Assembly (NCBI GenBank): GCA_045598025.1
Contig: JAZLLH010000064.1
Span: forward strand, 1 to 25,915
From: UBA1195 sp045598025
GTDB taxonomy: Bacteria; Bacteroidota; Bacteroidia; Bacteroidales; WCHB1-69
Length of the DNA stretch: 25,915 bases
Direction: 5' to 3'
A program made the position numbers and the translations under genes. Below, one piece after another: positions 14,505-22,402 of this stretch; position 1 is the first letter of the stretch, and each line of letters begins with the position of its first letter. The notes under the pieces were generated by a model. That model ran no database searches. It worked only from the letters and a program-made list of their open reading frames with translations, and was not told where the DNA came from.

Positions 14505-16472
14505 ATGGACAAACGTTGGATTGTAAAACGGGCAAAGGATGCTGAATTGGCAAGGATCGCCTCGGAATTGGCCGGGGTGTTGGGAAAACCCGTACCTGTA
14601 GCCAGGCTGCTGAAACTGCGCGCACCGTACATTTCAACGAAAGAGGAAGCCGATTTCTTTTTCACTCCCCAATGGAAAGTACTGGACAACTACAATCTGC
14701 CTTCCGAAGAGGAATTGTCCGATTACGCCCGCTACACATCCGAACAGACACAGAAATGTCCGTACAATCCATTCCTGCTGAAGGATATGGACAAGGCTGT
14801 GCAGCGCATACAAAAGGCCTTGGAGAAACAGGAAAAAATCTTGATTTTCGGAGATTACGATGTGGATGGAACGTCTGCTGTCGCCCTGATGTATTCCTTT
14901 ATCAACCGATACATTTCTCCGGAATATTATGTACCCGACCGCTACAACGAGGGGTACGGCATTTCCGACCAGGCCGTAGAATACGCACACGATAACGGTT
15001 TCACCCTCATGATTGTGCTGGACTGCGGCATCAAATGCCACGAACAGATTGATCTGGCCAGCACCTACGGAATAGATGTCATCGTCTGCGACCATCACCT
15101 TCCGGACAAGGACGAACAGGGCATTGAAAACCTTCCTCAGGCTTATGCCGTACTGGATCCCAAACGGGGCGATTGTGCCTATCCCGACGAAAACCTTTCG
15201 GGATGCGGTATGGGATTCAAACTGGTGCAGGCTCTGGCCAAGAGCATGAACATTCCGTTCGAAAAGGAAATATTCCCTTTTCTGGACCTGGTGGCCATCA
15301 GCATCGCATCCGACATTGTTCCCATTTTGGGTGAAAACCGCATTCTGGCCTACTGGGGACTGAAAATCATCAATCGCAATCCCCGAAAAGGAATAGAAAC
15401 AATACTTTCATACAGTAAAATACACAGAGTGCTCAAAGGCGGGCACAACGATGAAGAAGTCAAAAGAAAGCACACGGTATTCAACCAGCTCATCCGCATC
15501 AACGATCTGGTGTTCAACGTAGGTCCCCGCATCAATGCTGCAGGACGCATGGACACGGAAAAGGGAGGACGCAGGTCCGTGCATCTGCTGATTTCCGAAG
15601 AGGAGGACAAAACCCGCGAATTGGGCGACCGCATCAACGGATGGAACACCGAGCGCAAGGAAATGGACAAAAAGATTACCGAAGAGGCCAAAGAGCTGAT
15701 CGACAACGATCCGAATTCATCCGCCCAATCGTCCATTACGGTATACAAACCCGAGTGGAACAAAGGTGTCATCGGGATTGTGGCTTCCCGTCTGGTGGAA
15801 TGCTACTACAAACCGACCATCGTCATGAGTCTGAGCAACGACATCATCACCGGATCTTCCCGTTCCGTGCAAGGATTCGATCTGTATGGAGCGCTCTGCA
15901 AATGCAGCCATCTGCTGGAACACTTCGGAGGACATATGTATGCTGCGGGACTCTCCCTGAAACCGGAAAATCTGGAAGCCTTCCGAAAAGCTTTTGAAAA
16001 CGCTGTAGCAGAGTCTATAGACGAAAATTCCAAATGCCCCACCATTGAAATTGATGAAGAAGTAAACTTGAGGGACATTCAGGATCCGTTGTTCTTCAAT
16101 GAAATACAGAAATTCGAGCCTTTCGGTCCCGAAAACCTGGCCCCCATTTTCCTCACCCGCAACGTATCGGTGGAGATAAAATACGGAGAAGCTCCTTCTG
16201 TACAGCGCGTCGGGAAAGATAAAAAACACCTCAAACTGCGCATTTTCCAGAAAGAAGAGCGGAGTTATATTCCCTTCGATGCCATCGCTTTTGATATGGG
16301 CAACCTCTACGAACGTATCCACAACGAGGAAACCTTCGACATCTGCTACCACGTACAGATGAACGAATGGCAGAACCAGCGCAAACTGCAGTTGCTTATC
16401 AAGGATATCAAATTCACCAAAGACATTCAGGAGGATGTGGATCCGGTCCATCAACACCTCATCATCAGATAG
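14505..16472 (+). CDS. recJ: Single-stranded-DNA-specific 5'-3' exonuclease RecJ
   Basis: DHH-family nuclease that degrades the 5'-ended strand during recombination and mismatch repair. Motifs are GDYDVDGTSA (116-125, metal ligands D117, D119, D121), LDCGIK (172-177) and CDHHLPD (195-201) in the DHH domain. The DHHA1 domain has the GPRINAAGRM block and GGHMYAAGL (starting at residue 475). A C-terminal OB-like domain follows. At 655 residues it is longer than most RecJ proteins (about 570), with extra length in the N-terminal 80 residues and in the KGGHNDEEVKRKH segment near 310-325, a common look in Bacteroidota. The start at 14505 follows a -7 element at 14478. An exported VWA-protein gene starts 11 bases after its stop. 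Confidence 0.95.
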   Translation: MDKRWIVKRAKDAELARIASELAGVLGKPVPVARLLKLRAPYISTKEEADFFFTPQWKVLDNYNLPSEEELSDYARYTSEQTQKCPYNPFLLKDMDKAVQRIQKALEKQEKILIFGDYDVDGTSAVALMYSFINRYISPEYYVPDRYNEGYGISDQAVEYAHDNGFTLMIVLDCGIKCHEQIDLASTYGIDVIVCDHHLPDKDEQGIENLPQAYAVLDPKRGDCAYPDENLSGCGMGFKLVQALAKSMNIPFEKEIFPFLDLVAISIASDIVPILGENRILAYWGLKIINRNPRKGIETILSYSKIHRVLKGGHNDEEVKRKHTVFNQLIRINDLVFNVGPRINAAGRMDTEKGGRRSVHLLISEEEDKTRELGDRINGWNTERKEMDKKITEEAKELIDNDPNSSAQSSITVYKPEWNKGVIGIVASRLVECYYKPTIVMSLSNDIITGSSRSVQGFDLYGALCKCSHLLEHFGGHMYAAGLSLKPENLEAFRKAFENAVAESIDENSKCPTIEIDEEVNLRDIQDPLFFNEIQKFEPFGPENLAPIFLTRNVSVEIKYGEAPSVQRVGKDKKHLKLRIFQKEERSYIPFDAIAFDMGNLYERIHNEETFDICYHVQMNEWQNQRKLQLLIKDIKFTKDIQEDVDPVHQHLIIR

Positions 16473-16483
16473 AAAGGACAGAC

Positions 16484-17896
16484 ATGAAACGATTGCACAT
16501 ACCTCGGATTTTTCTCCTTCTGATGATTATCCTGCTGTGGTTGCCCGTGAACACAAAAGCTCAGAACGGCGTCAGCGGCAGCACTGCATCAACTCCTACC
16601 CTGACCCGCATTCTGTTTATTTTCGATGCTTCCAACAGCATGTGGGGCGAATGGCAAAGCGACAAAAAAATACACATCGCCAGCAGGCTGCTCTCCAAAA
16701 TGATAGATTCTCTGGAAAACTACCCCAATACCCAACTGGCCTTGAGAGTGTACGGTCATCAGTTCGAATACAAACTGCACAACTGCAACGATACAAAATT
16801 GGAAATTCCTTTTTCCTATAACAATCACGCCCGTATCAAACAGAAACTGAAAACCATTTACCCCAGAGGCACCACACCTATCGCCCAGTCCCTGCAGGCC
16901 TGCGAAAAGGATTTTCCTCAGACCACATCCAATGTCAGAAATGTCGTCGTCCTCATCACCGACGGCATAGAAGAATGCTCGGGTGACCCCTGCAGCATTT
17001 CCAGGGCGCTACAACGGAAGGGAATCATCCTCAAGCCTTTCATTGTCGGAATCGGAGGCGATTTTTCCACCGATCTGGACTGTATCGGAAACTATATCGA
17101 CGCCACCAGTGAAAAAGACTTTGACAATGCCACCCAGGTCATCATTGACCATATATTCCACCCGACTACCTGTCAGGTCAGCCTGCTGGACATTTACGGC
17201 AGAGCAACGGAAACCGATGTCAACATGACTTTTGAAGACAGTTATAGCCACAAAATCCTTTACAATTACATCCATACGATGAATGCCAAAGGACTTCCGG
17301 ACACTTTGAACATCAATCCCATGCCGGAATACAAAGTGACGGTACACACCAATCCGCCGCGCTGCGTGGACTCTATCAAACTGATTCCCGGACGCCACAA
17401 CATCATTGCATTGCACACCCCTCAAGGAAAACTTTCAGTCCGTATCGCTTCCAGTACCACCGACCGTTACCGGCAGATTCCCATTCTGGTCCGACAGAAA
17501 GATTCCTCCGAAATAGTCAATGTACAATACTTGGATATTGAAGACAGATACATTGTCGGCAAATATGATATCGAAGTGCTTTGCCTGCCCCGGCTGCAGA
17601 TTCACAATGTAGAAATCAACCAAAGCCAGACAACGCAGATCAAGATTCCGGCTCCGGGCACCGCAATCATACAGAAAAACAAACTGGGCAACGGTAGCTT
17701 GTATGTCATGCGCGGCAATAAAATGGAATGGATATACAACCTGAGAGATGGTGATATACAGGAATCCATCCTTCTGCAACCCGGCACCTACATGGTCGTG
17801 TTCAGAAACAAGGATGCCGAACACACCTGGCAGACCATCAGTCAAACCTTCAGCGTGCGTTCCAACATGACAACATCCGTCATTTTACCCAAATGA
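16484..17896 (+). CDS. Exported von Willebrand factor A (VWA) domain protein
   Basis: 470-residue secreted protein of unknown specific role. VWA domains bind protein ligands through a divalent metal. I chose the ATG at 16484 because it opens a typical signal peptide (hydrophobic 9-20, likely cleavage after TKA, residue 26). A longer frame from 16367 would lie inside recJ. The VWA domain (about 42-235) has the MIDAS residues D48-x-S50-x-S52 in FDASNSMW, the threonine of RGTTP (T130/T131) and D160 of LITDG, so metal binding is predicted. The rest (about 236-470) looks like two or three beta-sandwich repeats with PxYKVTVHTNPP and PGTYMVVFRNK, resembling carboxypeptidase-regulatory-like modules. 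It lies 11 bases after recJ and 3 bases before the next gene, forming an operon. Confidence 0.88.
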   Translation: MKRLHIPRIFLLLMIILLWLPVNTKAQNGVSGSTASTPTLTRILFIFDASNSMWGEWQSDKKIHIASRLLSKMIDSLENYPNTQLALRVYGHQFEYKLHNCNDTKLEIPFSYNNHARIKQKLKTIYPRGTTPIAQSLQACEKDFPQTTSNVRNVVVLITDGIEECSGDPCSISRALQRKGIILKPFIVGIGGDFSTDLDCIGNYIDATSEKDFDNATQVIIDHIFHPTTCQVSLLDIYGRATETDVNMTFEDSYSHKILYNYIHTMNAKGLPDTLNINPMPEYKVTVHTNPPRCVDSIKLIPGRHNIIALHTPQGKLSVRIASSTTDRYRQIPILVRQKDSSEIVNVQYLDIEDRYIVGKYDIEVLCLPRLQIHNVEINQSQTTQIKIPAPGTAIIQKNKLGNGSLYVMRGNKMEWIYNLRDGDIQESILLQPGTYMVVFRNKDAEHTWQTISQTFSVRSNMTTSVILPK

Positions 17897-17899
17897 TGT

Positions 17900-18664
17900 A
17901 TGCCGAAAAAGCCCAATGCATTCGGACAATACGGAAAGGAAGTCATTTCCCTGCAACATGCCAGATTGGATCCAGGAATGTACGGATTGCTGTGTTTCAA
18001 AACCCCGGAATGGAATGACTTTGAATTGAGTTCCATGTTATGGAAGACCACCGATTACCGTTTTGTCCGGTCCCGGAAATGCCTTTTCGAATATCTGCCA
18101 AAAAAAGGATCCCTTCTGCTGCATTTTGACACCTTCTATCCCAAGAACAAAATAACCAAATGGTTCATGCCCTACTTACTTCGAAATCTGTCAGATGAAG
18201 AAAAGCCGGAAAATAAGACCCGATACATCGGATACAACAGCCAACGCACAGCCATTGTCATTGGTGACAGAAAAACCCTGCCCAATCAACTGTCACTGTT
18301 TGATGAGGCACCCGAAGACATGCTGGACGAGACGGACAGCAACTACCAAAACTACAACCCTATAGAACTCAAGCAATGGAATGAAACCTGCCGCATGCTG
18401 AAAGAAAAATCAAGCCTGCTGGACCGTTTTGACTACCTCATGCCCATCAATATCACCCAGCTTGATCTGCTCAGACCCTTTCTCTACCGGATATACGGAA
18501 TCAATGGTGTGCTTTGCCGTTTCCTAACAGGAAACGAACTGGAAAACCATGATCTCTTCTATTGTTTTGAGGGGTACAGAAACCAACTCACAGAACACCT
18601 CTTCCCTTCGAAAAAGCAATCCCATGAACGGATGGGAACGTATCAGTCATCCTCACTCGGATAA
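17900..18664 (+). CDS. Unrecognised protein with beta-clamp-type motif
   Basis: 254-residue protein with no signal peptide or membrane segment and no family that I can name. Residues 1-95 look like alternating strands and helices with many aromatic residues (LDPGMYGLLCF, DTFYPKNKITKWFMPYLL). Residues 100-140 are hydrophilic and contain QLSLF at 130-134, which equals the consensus pentapeptide used to bind the DNA polymerase sliding clamp, within an exposed-looking linker. Residues 150-245 are helical (RPFLYRIYGINGVLCRFLTG). It starts 3 bases after the VWA gene and its last 22 bases overlap the end of the convergent XRE gene. A role in DNA metabolism linked to recJ is inference; the motif could be coincidental. 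Confidence 0.75.
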   Translation: MPKKPNAFGQYGKEVISLQHARLDPGMYGLLCFKTPEWNDFELSSMLWKTTDYRFVRSRKCLFEYLPKKGSLLLHFDTFYPKNKITKWFMPYLLRNLSDEEKPENKTRYIGYNSQRTAIVIGDRKTLPNQLSLFDEAPEDMLDETDSNYQNYNPIELKQWNETCRMLKEKSSLLDRFDYLMPINITQLDLLRPFLYRIYGINGVLCRFLTGNELENHDLFYCFEGYRNQLTEHLFPSKKQSHERMGTYQSSSLG

Positions 18665-19329
18665 TATTCCTCGAAGGAACGGTCATTATAGAAAAAGACG
18701 ATTTTTTTCAACCTACGCTCCTTGCGCTTCGGAATATAGCATTCTCCGGAAGGTACCGTAGGGGCATATGCGGGAACACTTTCCTGAGGAACAGGATTTT
18801 GTGACGGAATAAAAGACACTGGAGCAGGTGCTTGTTCAGGAGCAGGTGCGGGTGCTGACACTGGAACTGGTGCCTGCGCAGGTGCTGGAGCAGGTGTCTG
18901 CACTGGAGCAGATGTTGACATCGGAGCGGGTGCAGGTGTCTGCACTGGAGCTGGAGCTGGAGCGGAAACAGGCTCTGGCTCGGAAAAGGCAGATGCATTG
19001 GAAAGATCTTCAAACAAATCTGCCTGTACCTCCATAGGCTGTCGGACCTCCTGCGGATACGAATAATCCTCCGGCTCGGAAGGGGATACGGTTTCTTCCT
19101 CCACAGAGTGGACGTAGTTACTTTTATACATCGCTCCTTCGCCTTTTAATAGCCACATCGGATTGATTTCGGGAAAAGCAAGCAACGTTTTGGATGCCAC
19201 AACCTGACTGCTTTTATCCCTTCCGGTCATCAGATGGGTGATGTTTGGACGACCCACTCCAATCTTGTCGGCAAATTCTGCCTGGGTTAATTTTTTGTCC
19301 TTTAAGATAAGTTTGATGCGATCCTTCAC
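18643..19329 (-). CDS. XRE-family regulator with Pro-Ala repeat linker
   Basis: 228-residue probable DNA-binding protein. Residues 1-70 form a Cro/CI-type helix-turn-helix (LTQAEFADKIGVGRPNITHLMTGRD, recognition helix near 26-36) with the WLLKGEGAMY end common in Bacteroidota XRE regulators. Residues 119-191 are a Pro/Ala/Val/Gln repeat of APAPAP type, and the underlying DNA contains a 42-base tandem repeat. The C-terminus (200-228) is basic, then KKIVFFYNDRSFEEYYPSEDD, a conserved-looking strand and tail that could bind a partner. The gene overlaps the previous plus-strand gene tail to tail by 22 bases. It is preceded by an AT-rich spacer with inverted repeats, a plausible operator region. 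Autoregulation is inferred only. Confidence 0.88.
   Translation of the reverse strand: MKDRIKLILKDKKLTQAEFADKIGVGRPNITHLMTGRDKSSQVVASKTLLAFPEINPMWLLKGEGAMYKSNYVHSVEEETVSPSEPEDYSYPQEVRQPMEVQADLFEDLSNASAFSEPEPVSAPAPAPVQTPAPAPMSTSAPVQTPAPAPAQAPVPVSAPAPAPEQAPAPVSFIPSQNPVPQESVPAYAPTVPSGECYIPKRKERRLKKIVFFYNDRSFEEYYPSEDD
18890..18951. repeat. 42-base tandem repeat inside the XRE gene
   Basis: The 20-mer starting gcaggtgtctg occurs at 18890-18909 and again at 18932-18951, an exact copy with a period of 42 bases (14 codons). Related degenerate units flank it from about 18825 to 18972. It encodes the Pro-Ala-Pro repeat of the regulator and is a candidate for length variation by slippage. Confidence 0.8.
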
Positions 19330-19406
19330 AATACGATTCTTTAGACGATTTACACTAAAATTAACAATTGTCTATCTTCCCCTTCGGGTCGATTAACTTT
19401 CAAATG

Positions 19407-19414
19407 CAAAAGTA
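19407..19414 (-). promoter_or_regulatory. -7 element for the XRE gene
   Basis: On the minus strand TACTTTTG fits TAnnTTTG and lies about 78 bases before the ATG at 19329. It is the same octamer found before recJ and the divergent operon. No clear -33 TTTG at normal spacing. Confidence 0.45.
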
Positions 19415-19577
19415 ATCATTTTTCCGACGCCGTTCGTTTTTATTAATATTTTTTTTCAATATCTGTATAATTTACAGAATATATCTGTATTTTTACTTTA
19501 TATAAAATTTATAACATACTACAACATAGTGTATTCGTATTATTATATACTTATATTGTGTAAACTGCGTGAATTTC

Positions 19578-19619
19578 TATACATAGATTTCTACTATGTA
19601 TACAATTAATCTATGTATA
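19578..19619. repeat. Nested inverted repeats (alternative hairpins) in the AT-rich spacer
   Basis: tatacatagat (19578-19588) is perfectly complementary to atctatgtata (19609-19619), an 11-base stem with a 20-base loop. Inside that loop a third copy, ctatgtata (19594-19602), can pair with the first nine bases of the left arm instead, a 9-base stem with a 7-base loop. Two mutually exclusive hairpins, or three operator half-sites, are therefore encoded. Confidence 0.7.
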
Positions 19620-19641
19620 ATATTGTATTTCTGTTTATTAT

Positions 19642-19653
19642 GTATATATATAC
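19642..19653. repeat. Perfect 12-base palindrome
   Basis: gtatatatatac is its own reverse complement. It lies 22 bases after the nested inverted repeats and could be a dimer-binding site, though alternating TA tracts are expected by chance in such AT-rich DNA. Confidence 0.5.
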
Positions 19654-19960
19654 TAGAAAATTAATATTATCTGATAAGTACATGCTTAATTTATATGTAT
19701 TGTGCTGTTAATTTACATACATTCCTGTTACTTGTTCGCTGTTTACTGTTGTCTCAATTCACAGTTTTGTAGTTAATTTCCTTTGTCAATCTGTAAATTT
19801 CCATTGTTAACTACTATAAATTTCCCTGCTATCTGGTTGTAAATTCACATATGTCCTCCTCTCCTTCTCTCATATGATTTTAGAATTATTTTTCACTTTT
19901 TCCTCCATTTTTCTTTAATAATTTGCCAATCTCATCCTGCTGTCATATTTTATTTTGATG

Positions 19961-19968
19961 TATATTTG
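19961..19968 (+). promoter_or_regulatory. -7 element for the sugar-kinase-like gene and rpoN
   Basis: TATATTTG matches TAnnTTTG 20 bases before the ATG at 19989. A -33 TTTG at the usual spacing is not obvious. The short leader resembles that of recJ. Confidence 0.5.
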
Positions 19969-19988
19969 CATGCTAAAATTCTGAAGGT

Positions 19989-20891
19989 ATGAAGCAGGTA
20001 TTCGTGGCCGACAGCGGCTCAACATCAACCAATTGGTCTTTGGTCTCCGAAAAAGGATGCACCCGGAAAATCAATACACAAGGCATCAATCCTTACTATA
20101 TGGGAAAGGACGAAATATGCCGGCTTTTGCAGGAACAATTACTCCCCTCCCTGAGTGAAGAGGAACGCCACAGCATATCGGAAATCTATTTTTATGGCTC
20201 GGGATGTTCTACAGAAAATAAGCGATATCTCATAACAGACAGCCTGAGAATGATATCCCCGAATGCTTCGATTTTTGCAGACCATGACGTACTGGCGTCC
20301 GCCAGAGCAAGTTGTGGTGAAGGTAAAGGCATTGCCTGCATACTCGGAACAGGCTCAAATTCATGTGTTTACAATGGAAAAGAAGTCGTTAAAAATGCTA
20401 TCTCCCTCGGTTACCTTTTGGGAGATGAGGGCAGCAGCATTCATATAGGCAAACTTTTTCTGACCCGTTTTCTGAAAAACAGAGTATCCTCTCCCTTGAA
20501 AGAAGCGGTCAACGAACATTTCAAATTCAGTTTCGAGGATATTCTGAACGGATTGTACCAAAGTCCAAAACCCAATCAGTTTATAGCACAATTCACCTAT
20601 TATGTAATCGACCATGTGCACGAATTTCCGGAATTGGAAGAAGTGGTAAGAGAATCATTCACCGCTTTCGTTCAGGAATACATACGTCCTTTTCCGGAAT
20701 CTTCCACCTACCCCATACAGTTTGTAGGTTCTGTAGCATATTTGCTGCAAGACATATTGCGCGAGGTGTTTGACAGCGAAGGATACCAGACGGGTCGCAT
20801 CGTTCGCTATCCTATCGACGGGCTGATACTGTATCACCAACAATTACTCCAAAAGTCATATTCCTCAACATCAGCATCATGGAAAAATTAA
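19989..20891 (+). CDS. BadF/BadG/NagK-like ATPase, probable amino-sugar kinase
   Basis: 300-residue cytoplasmic protein of the ASKHA fold (BadF/BadG/BcrA/BcrD and N-acetylglucosamine kinase group). Visible motifs are phosphate-1 loop VADSGSTSTNW (residues 5-15), a YGSGCS block near 69-74, phosphate-2 loop LGTGSNSCVY (118-127) and SLGYLLGDEGS (138-148), which in sugar kinases precedes the substrate-binding region. Its likely reaction is ATP-dependent phosphorylation of an amino sugar such as N-acetylglucosamine or a peptidoglycan-derived sugar. No cysteine cluster for a 2-hydroxyacyl-CoA dehydratase activator is seen. Its last 13 bases overlap the start of rpoN, so the two are co-transcribed and probably translationally coupled. 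Substrate identity is unproven. Confidence 0.85.
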   Translation: MKQVFVADSGSTSTNWSLVSEKGCTRKINTQGINPYYMGKDEICRLLQEQLLPSLSEEERHSISEIYFYGSGCSTENKRYLITDSLRMISPNASIFADHDVLASARASCGEGKGIACILGTGSNSCVYNGKEVVKNAISLGYLLGDEGSSIHIGKLFLTRFLKNRVSSPLKEAVNEHFKFSFEDILNGLYQSPKPNQFIAQFTYYVIDHVHEFPELEEVVRESFTAFVQEYIRPFPESSTYPIQFVGSVAYLLQDILREVFDSEGYQTGRIVRYPIDGLILYHQQLLQKSYSSTSASWKN

Positions 20892-22378
20892 CACAAGAAC
20901 AACAACTCCGTCTCACTCAGAAACTTTCTCCTAAACAAATACTGTTCACCAGATTGCTGGAAATCCCGTCTTTCATGATGGAGCAACGGATAGAACAGGA
21001 GTTGATGGATAATCCCGCATTGGATACTGTGGAGAATGACATGGACATGGAAAACCCTGAAGACCTGTCGTGTGAATCGGATAATTATGATTTGAACGAA
21101 GACAGCTACAACGAAGAAGAAACAAACATCCGTCAGGACTATGCGGACGATATGGACGAATACTTTTCGGACGAGCTGGACAACGACACCTTGTATCGTC
21201 ACATCTCCAACTACGCACCGGACGATGAAGTCAGGGAGAGTCCGCTGATATCGAGAGAGACATTCCAGGAATCGCTCAAACAGCAGACGGGCATGTTCCA
21301 GTTCGACGAGGATGATCAGAATTTGGCCGAATATATTTTGGGAAACATTGACAGTCAAGGCTATCTGCAGCGTACAGCCAAGGAAATATCCAACGATCTT
21401 CTGTTCAACAACGGAGTCCGCGTTCCTACAGAAAAGGTTCAGAAAATCATCGATATAATGATACATGGACTGGAACCTGCCGGAGTAGGTGCATTGGATC
21501 TGAAGCAATGCCTGCAACTCCAGTTGGAGCGCATGGAAGCCTGTCCGGAGGTGGAAAATGCTGCACTGATATTGGAAAAGGCCTTCCCCGAATTCATCAG
21601 GAAAAACTACGAAAAAATCGGGCAGAAAATCCGCTGCAACGAGGAGGAACTGCAGCGTGCGCTGAACATTCTGACTCACCTGGATCCCAAACCGGGCATT
21701 TCCAACGATGATATGGAAAGGGAATCCTCTTACATATCCCCTGATTTCATTGTCAACTACAATGAAAAAAACGGAACATTCGAACTCAGTCTTCCCAAGT
21801 ACAACATTCCCGACCTCTGCATACGCAAGGCCTACAAAAACATGTACGAAGACATCAAAAAACAGAAAAACCTGTCACAGGAAGAGCGGAAAAACGCACT
21901 GAACTTCATCAAACAGAAAGTCACATCGGCCGAATGGTTTATTGAATCCCTGAGTCAGAGGGAGACTACACTTTTTCACACAATGGAATGCATACTGGAC
22001 TTCCAGAAAACATTTTTCCAAACAGGAGATGAAGCTACCATCAAACCTATGATACTGAAAGATATAGCCGAAAAAATAGGTATCAATATATCCACGGTTT
22101 CCCGCATCACCAGCAGCAAATACGTACTCACTCCTTACGGAATGTATCCGCTGAAATTCTTCTTTTCCGAATCCATGGAAAAGGACGGAGAGGAAGTTTC
22201 CTCGCGGGAAATCAAGAAAATCATACAGGACACCATCAACGAAGAAGACAAAAAACACCCCTTGACCGACGACGGGATACAGGAAGTCTTGGAGAAAAAA
22301 GGTTACCGCATTGCCCGGCGTACGGTAGCCAAATACAGGGAACAGCTCGGTTTCCCCACTTCCCGGTTACGCAAATAA
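20879..22378 (+). CDS. rpoN: RNA polymerase sigma-54 factor RpoN
   Basis: Alternative sigma factor that recognises -24/-12 promoters and needs an AAA+ activator. Region I (1-50) is Gln/Leu-rich (QEQQLRLTQKLSPKQILF, ending MDNPALD). An acidic region II (about 50-110) follows, then the core-binding domain (YILGNIDSQGYL, GLEPAGVGALDLKQCL), an HTH (INISTVSRITSSKYVLTPYG) and the diagnostic RpoN box ARRTVAKYRE at 479-488, eleven residues from the C-terminus. Length (499) is normal. Its start overlaps the sugar-kinase-like gene by 13 bases and the helicase gene begins 24 bases after its stop. A matching activator is encoded at 11915-13186 in the same window. Confidence 0.97.
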   Translation: MEKLTQEQQLRLTQKLSPKQILFTRLLEIPSFMMEQRIEQELMDNPALDTVENDMDMENPEDLSCESDNYDLNEDSYNEEETNIRQDYADDMDEYFSDELDNDTLYRHISNYAPDDEVRESPLISRETFQESLKQQTGMFQFDEDDQNLAEYILGNIDSQGYLQRTAKEISNDLLFNNGVRVPTEKVQKIIDIMIHGLEPAGVGALDLKQCLQLQLERMEACPEVENAALILEKAFPEFIRKNYEKIGQKIRCNEEELQRALNILTHLDPKPGISNDDMERESSYISPDFIVNYNEKNGTFELSLPKYNIPDLCIRKAYKNMYEDIKKQKNLSQEERKNALNFIKQKVTSAEWFIESLSQRETTLFHTMECILDFQKTFFQTGDEATIKPMILKDIAEKIGINISTVSRITSSKYVLTPYGMYPLKFFFSESMEKDGEEVSSREIKKIIQDTINEEDKKHPLTDDGIQEVLEKKGYRIARRTVAKYREQLGFPTSRLRK

Positions 22379-22402
22379 AAAACACCATAATACATATACG
22401 CA

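Larger units (their letters stand above)
19330..19988. other. AT-rich non-coding spacer between the XRE gene and the sugar-kinase gene
   Basis: About 660 bases with no plausible gene on either strand and a base composition strikingly more AT-rich than all surrounding coding DNA. It holds a -7 element for the XRE gene (19407-19414), nested inverted repeats (19578-19619), a perfect 12-base palindrome (19642-19653), several variants of a gtaaattt/aaatttac motif between 19690 and 19850, and a -7 element for the downstream gene (19961-19968). No DnaA-box cluster or attachment site was seen. Confidence 0.8.

Noticed and set aside
18825..18972. CRISPR-like regularly repeated DNA
   Set aside because: The repeats are head-to-tail, in frame, degenerate and encode a Pro-Ala linker. 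There are no unique spacers and no cas genes.
19330..19988. Replication origin in the AT-rich spacer
   Set aside because: No copies of a DnaA-box-like TTATCCACA or its complement and no origin-linked genes were seen. AT content alone is not enough.
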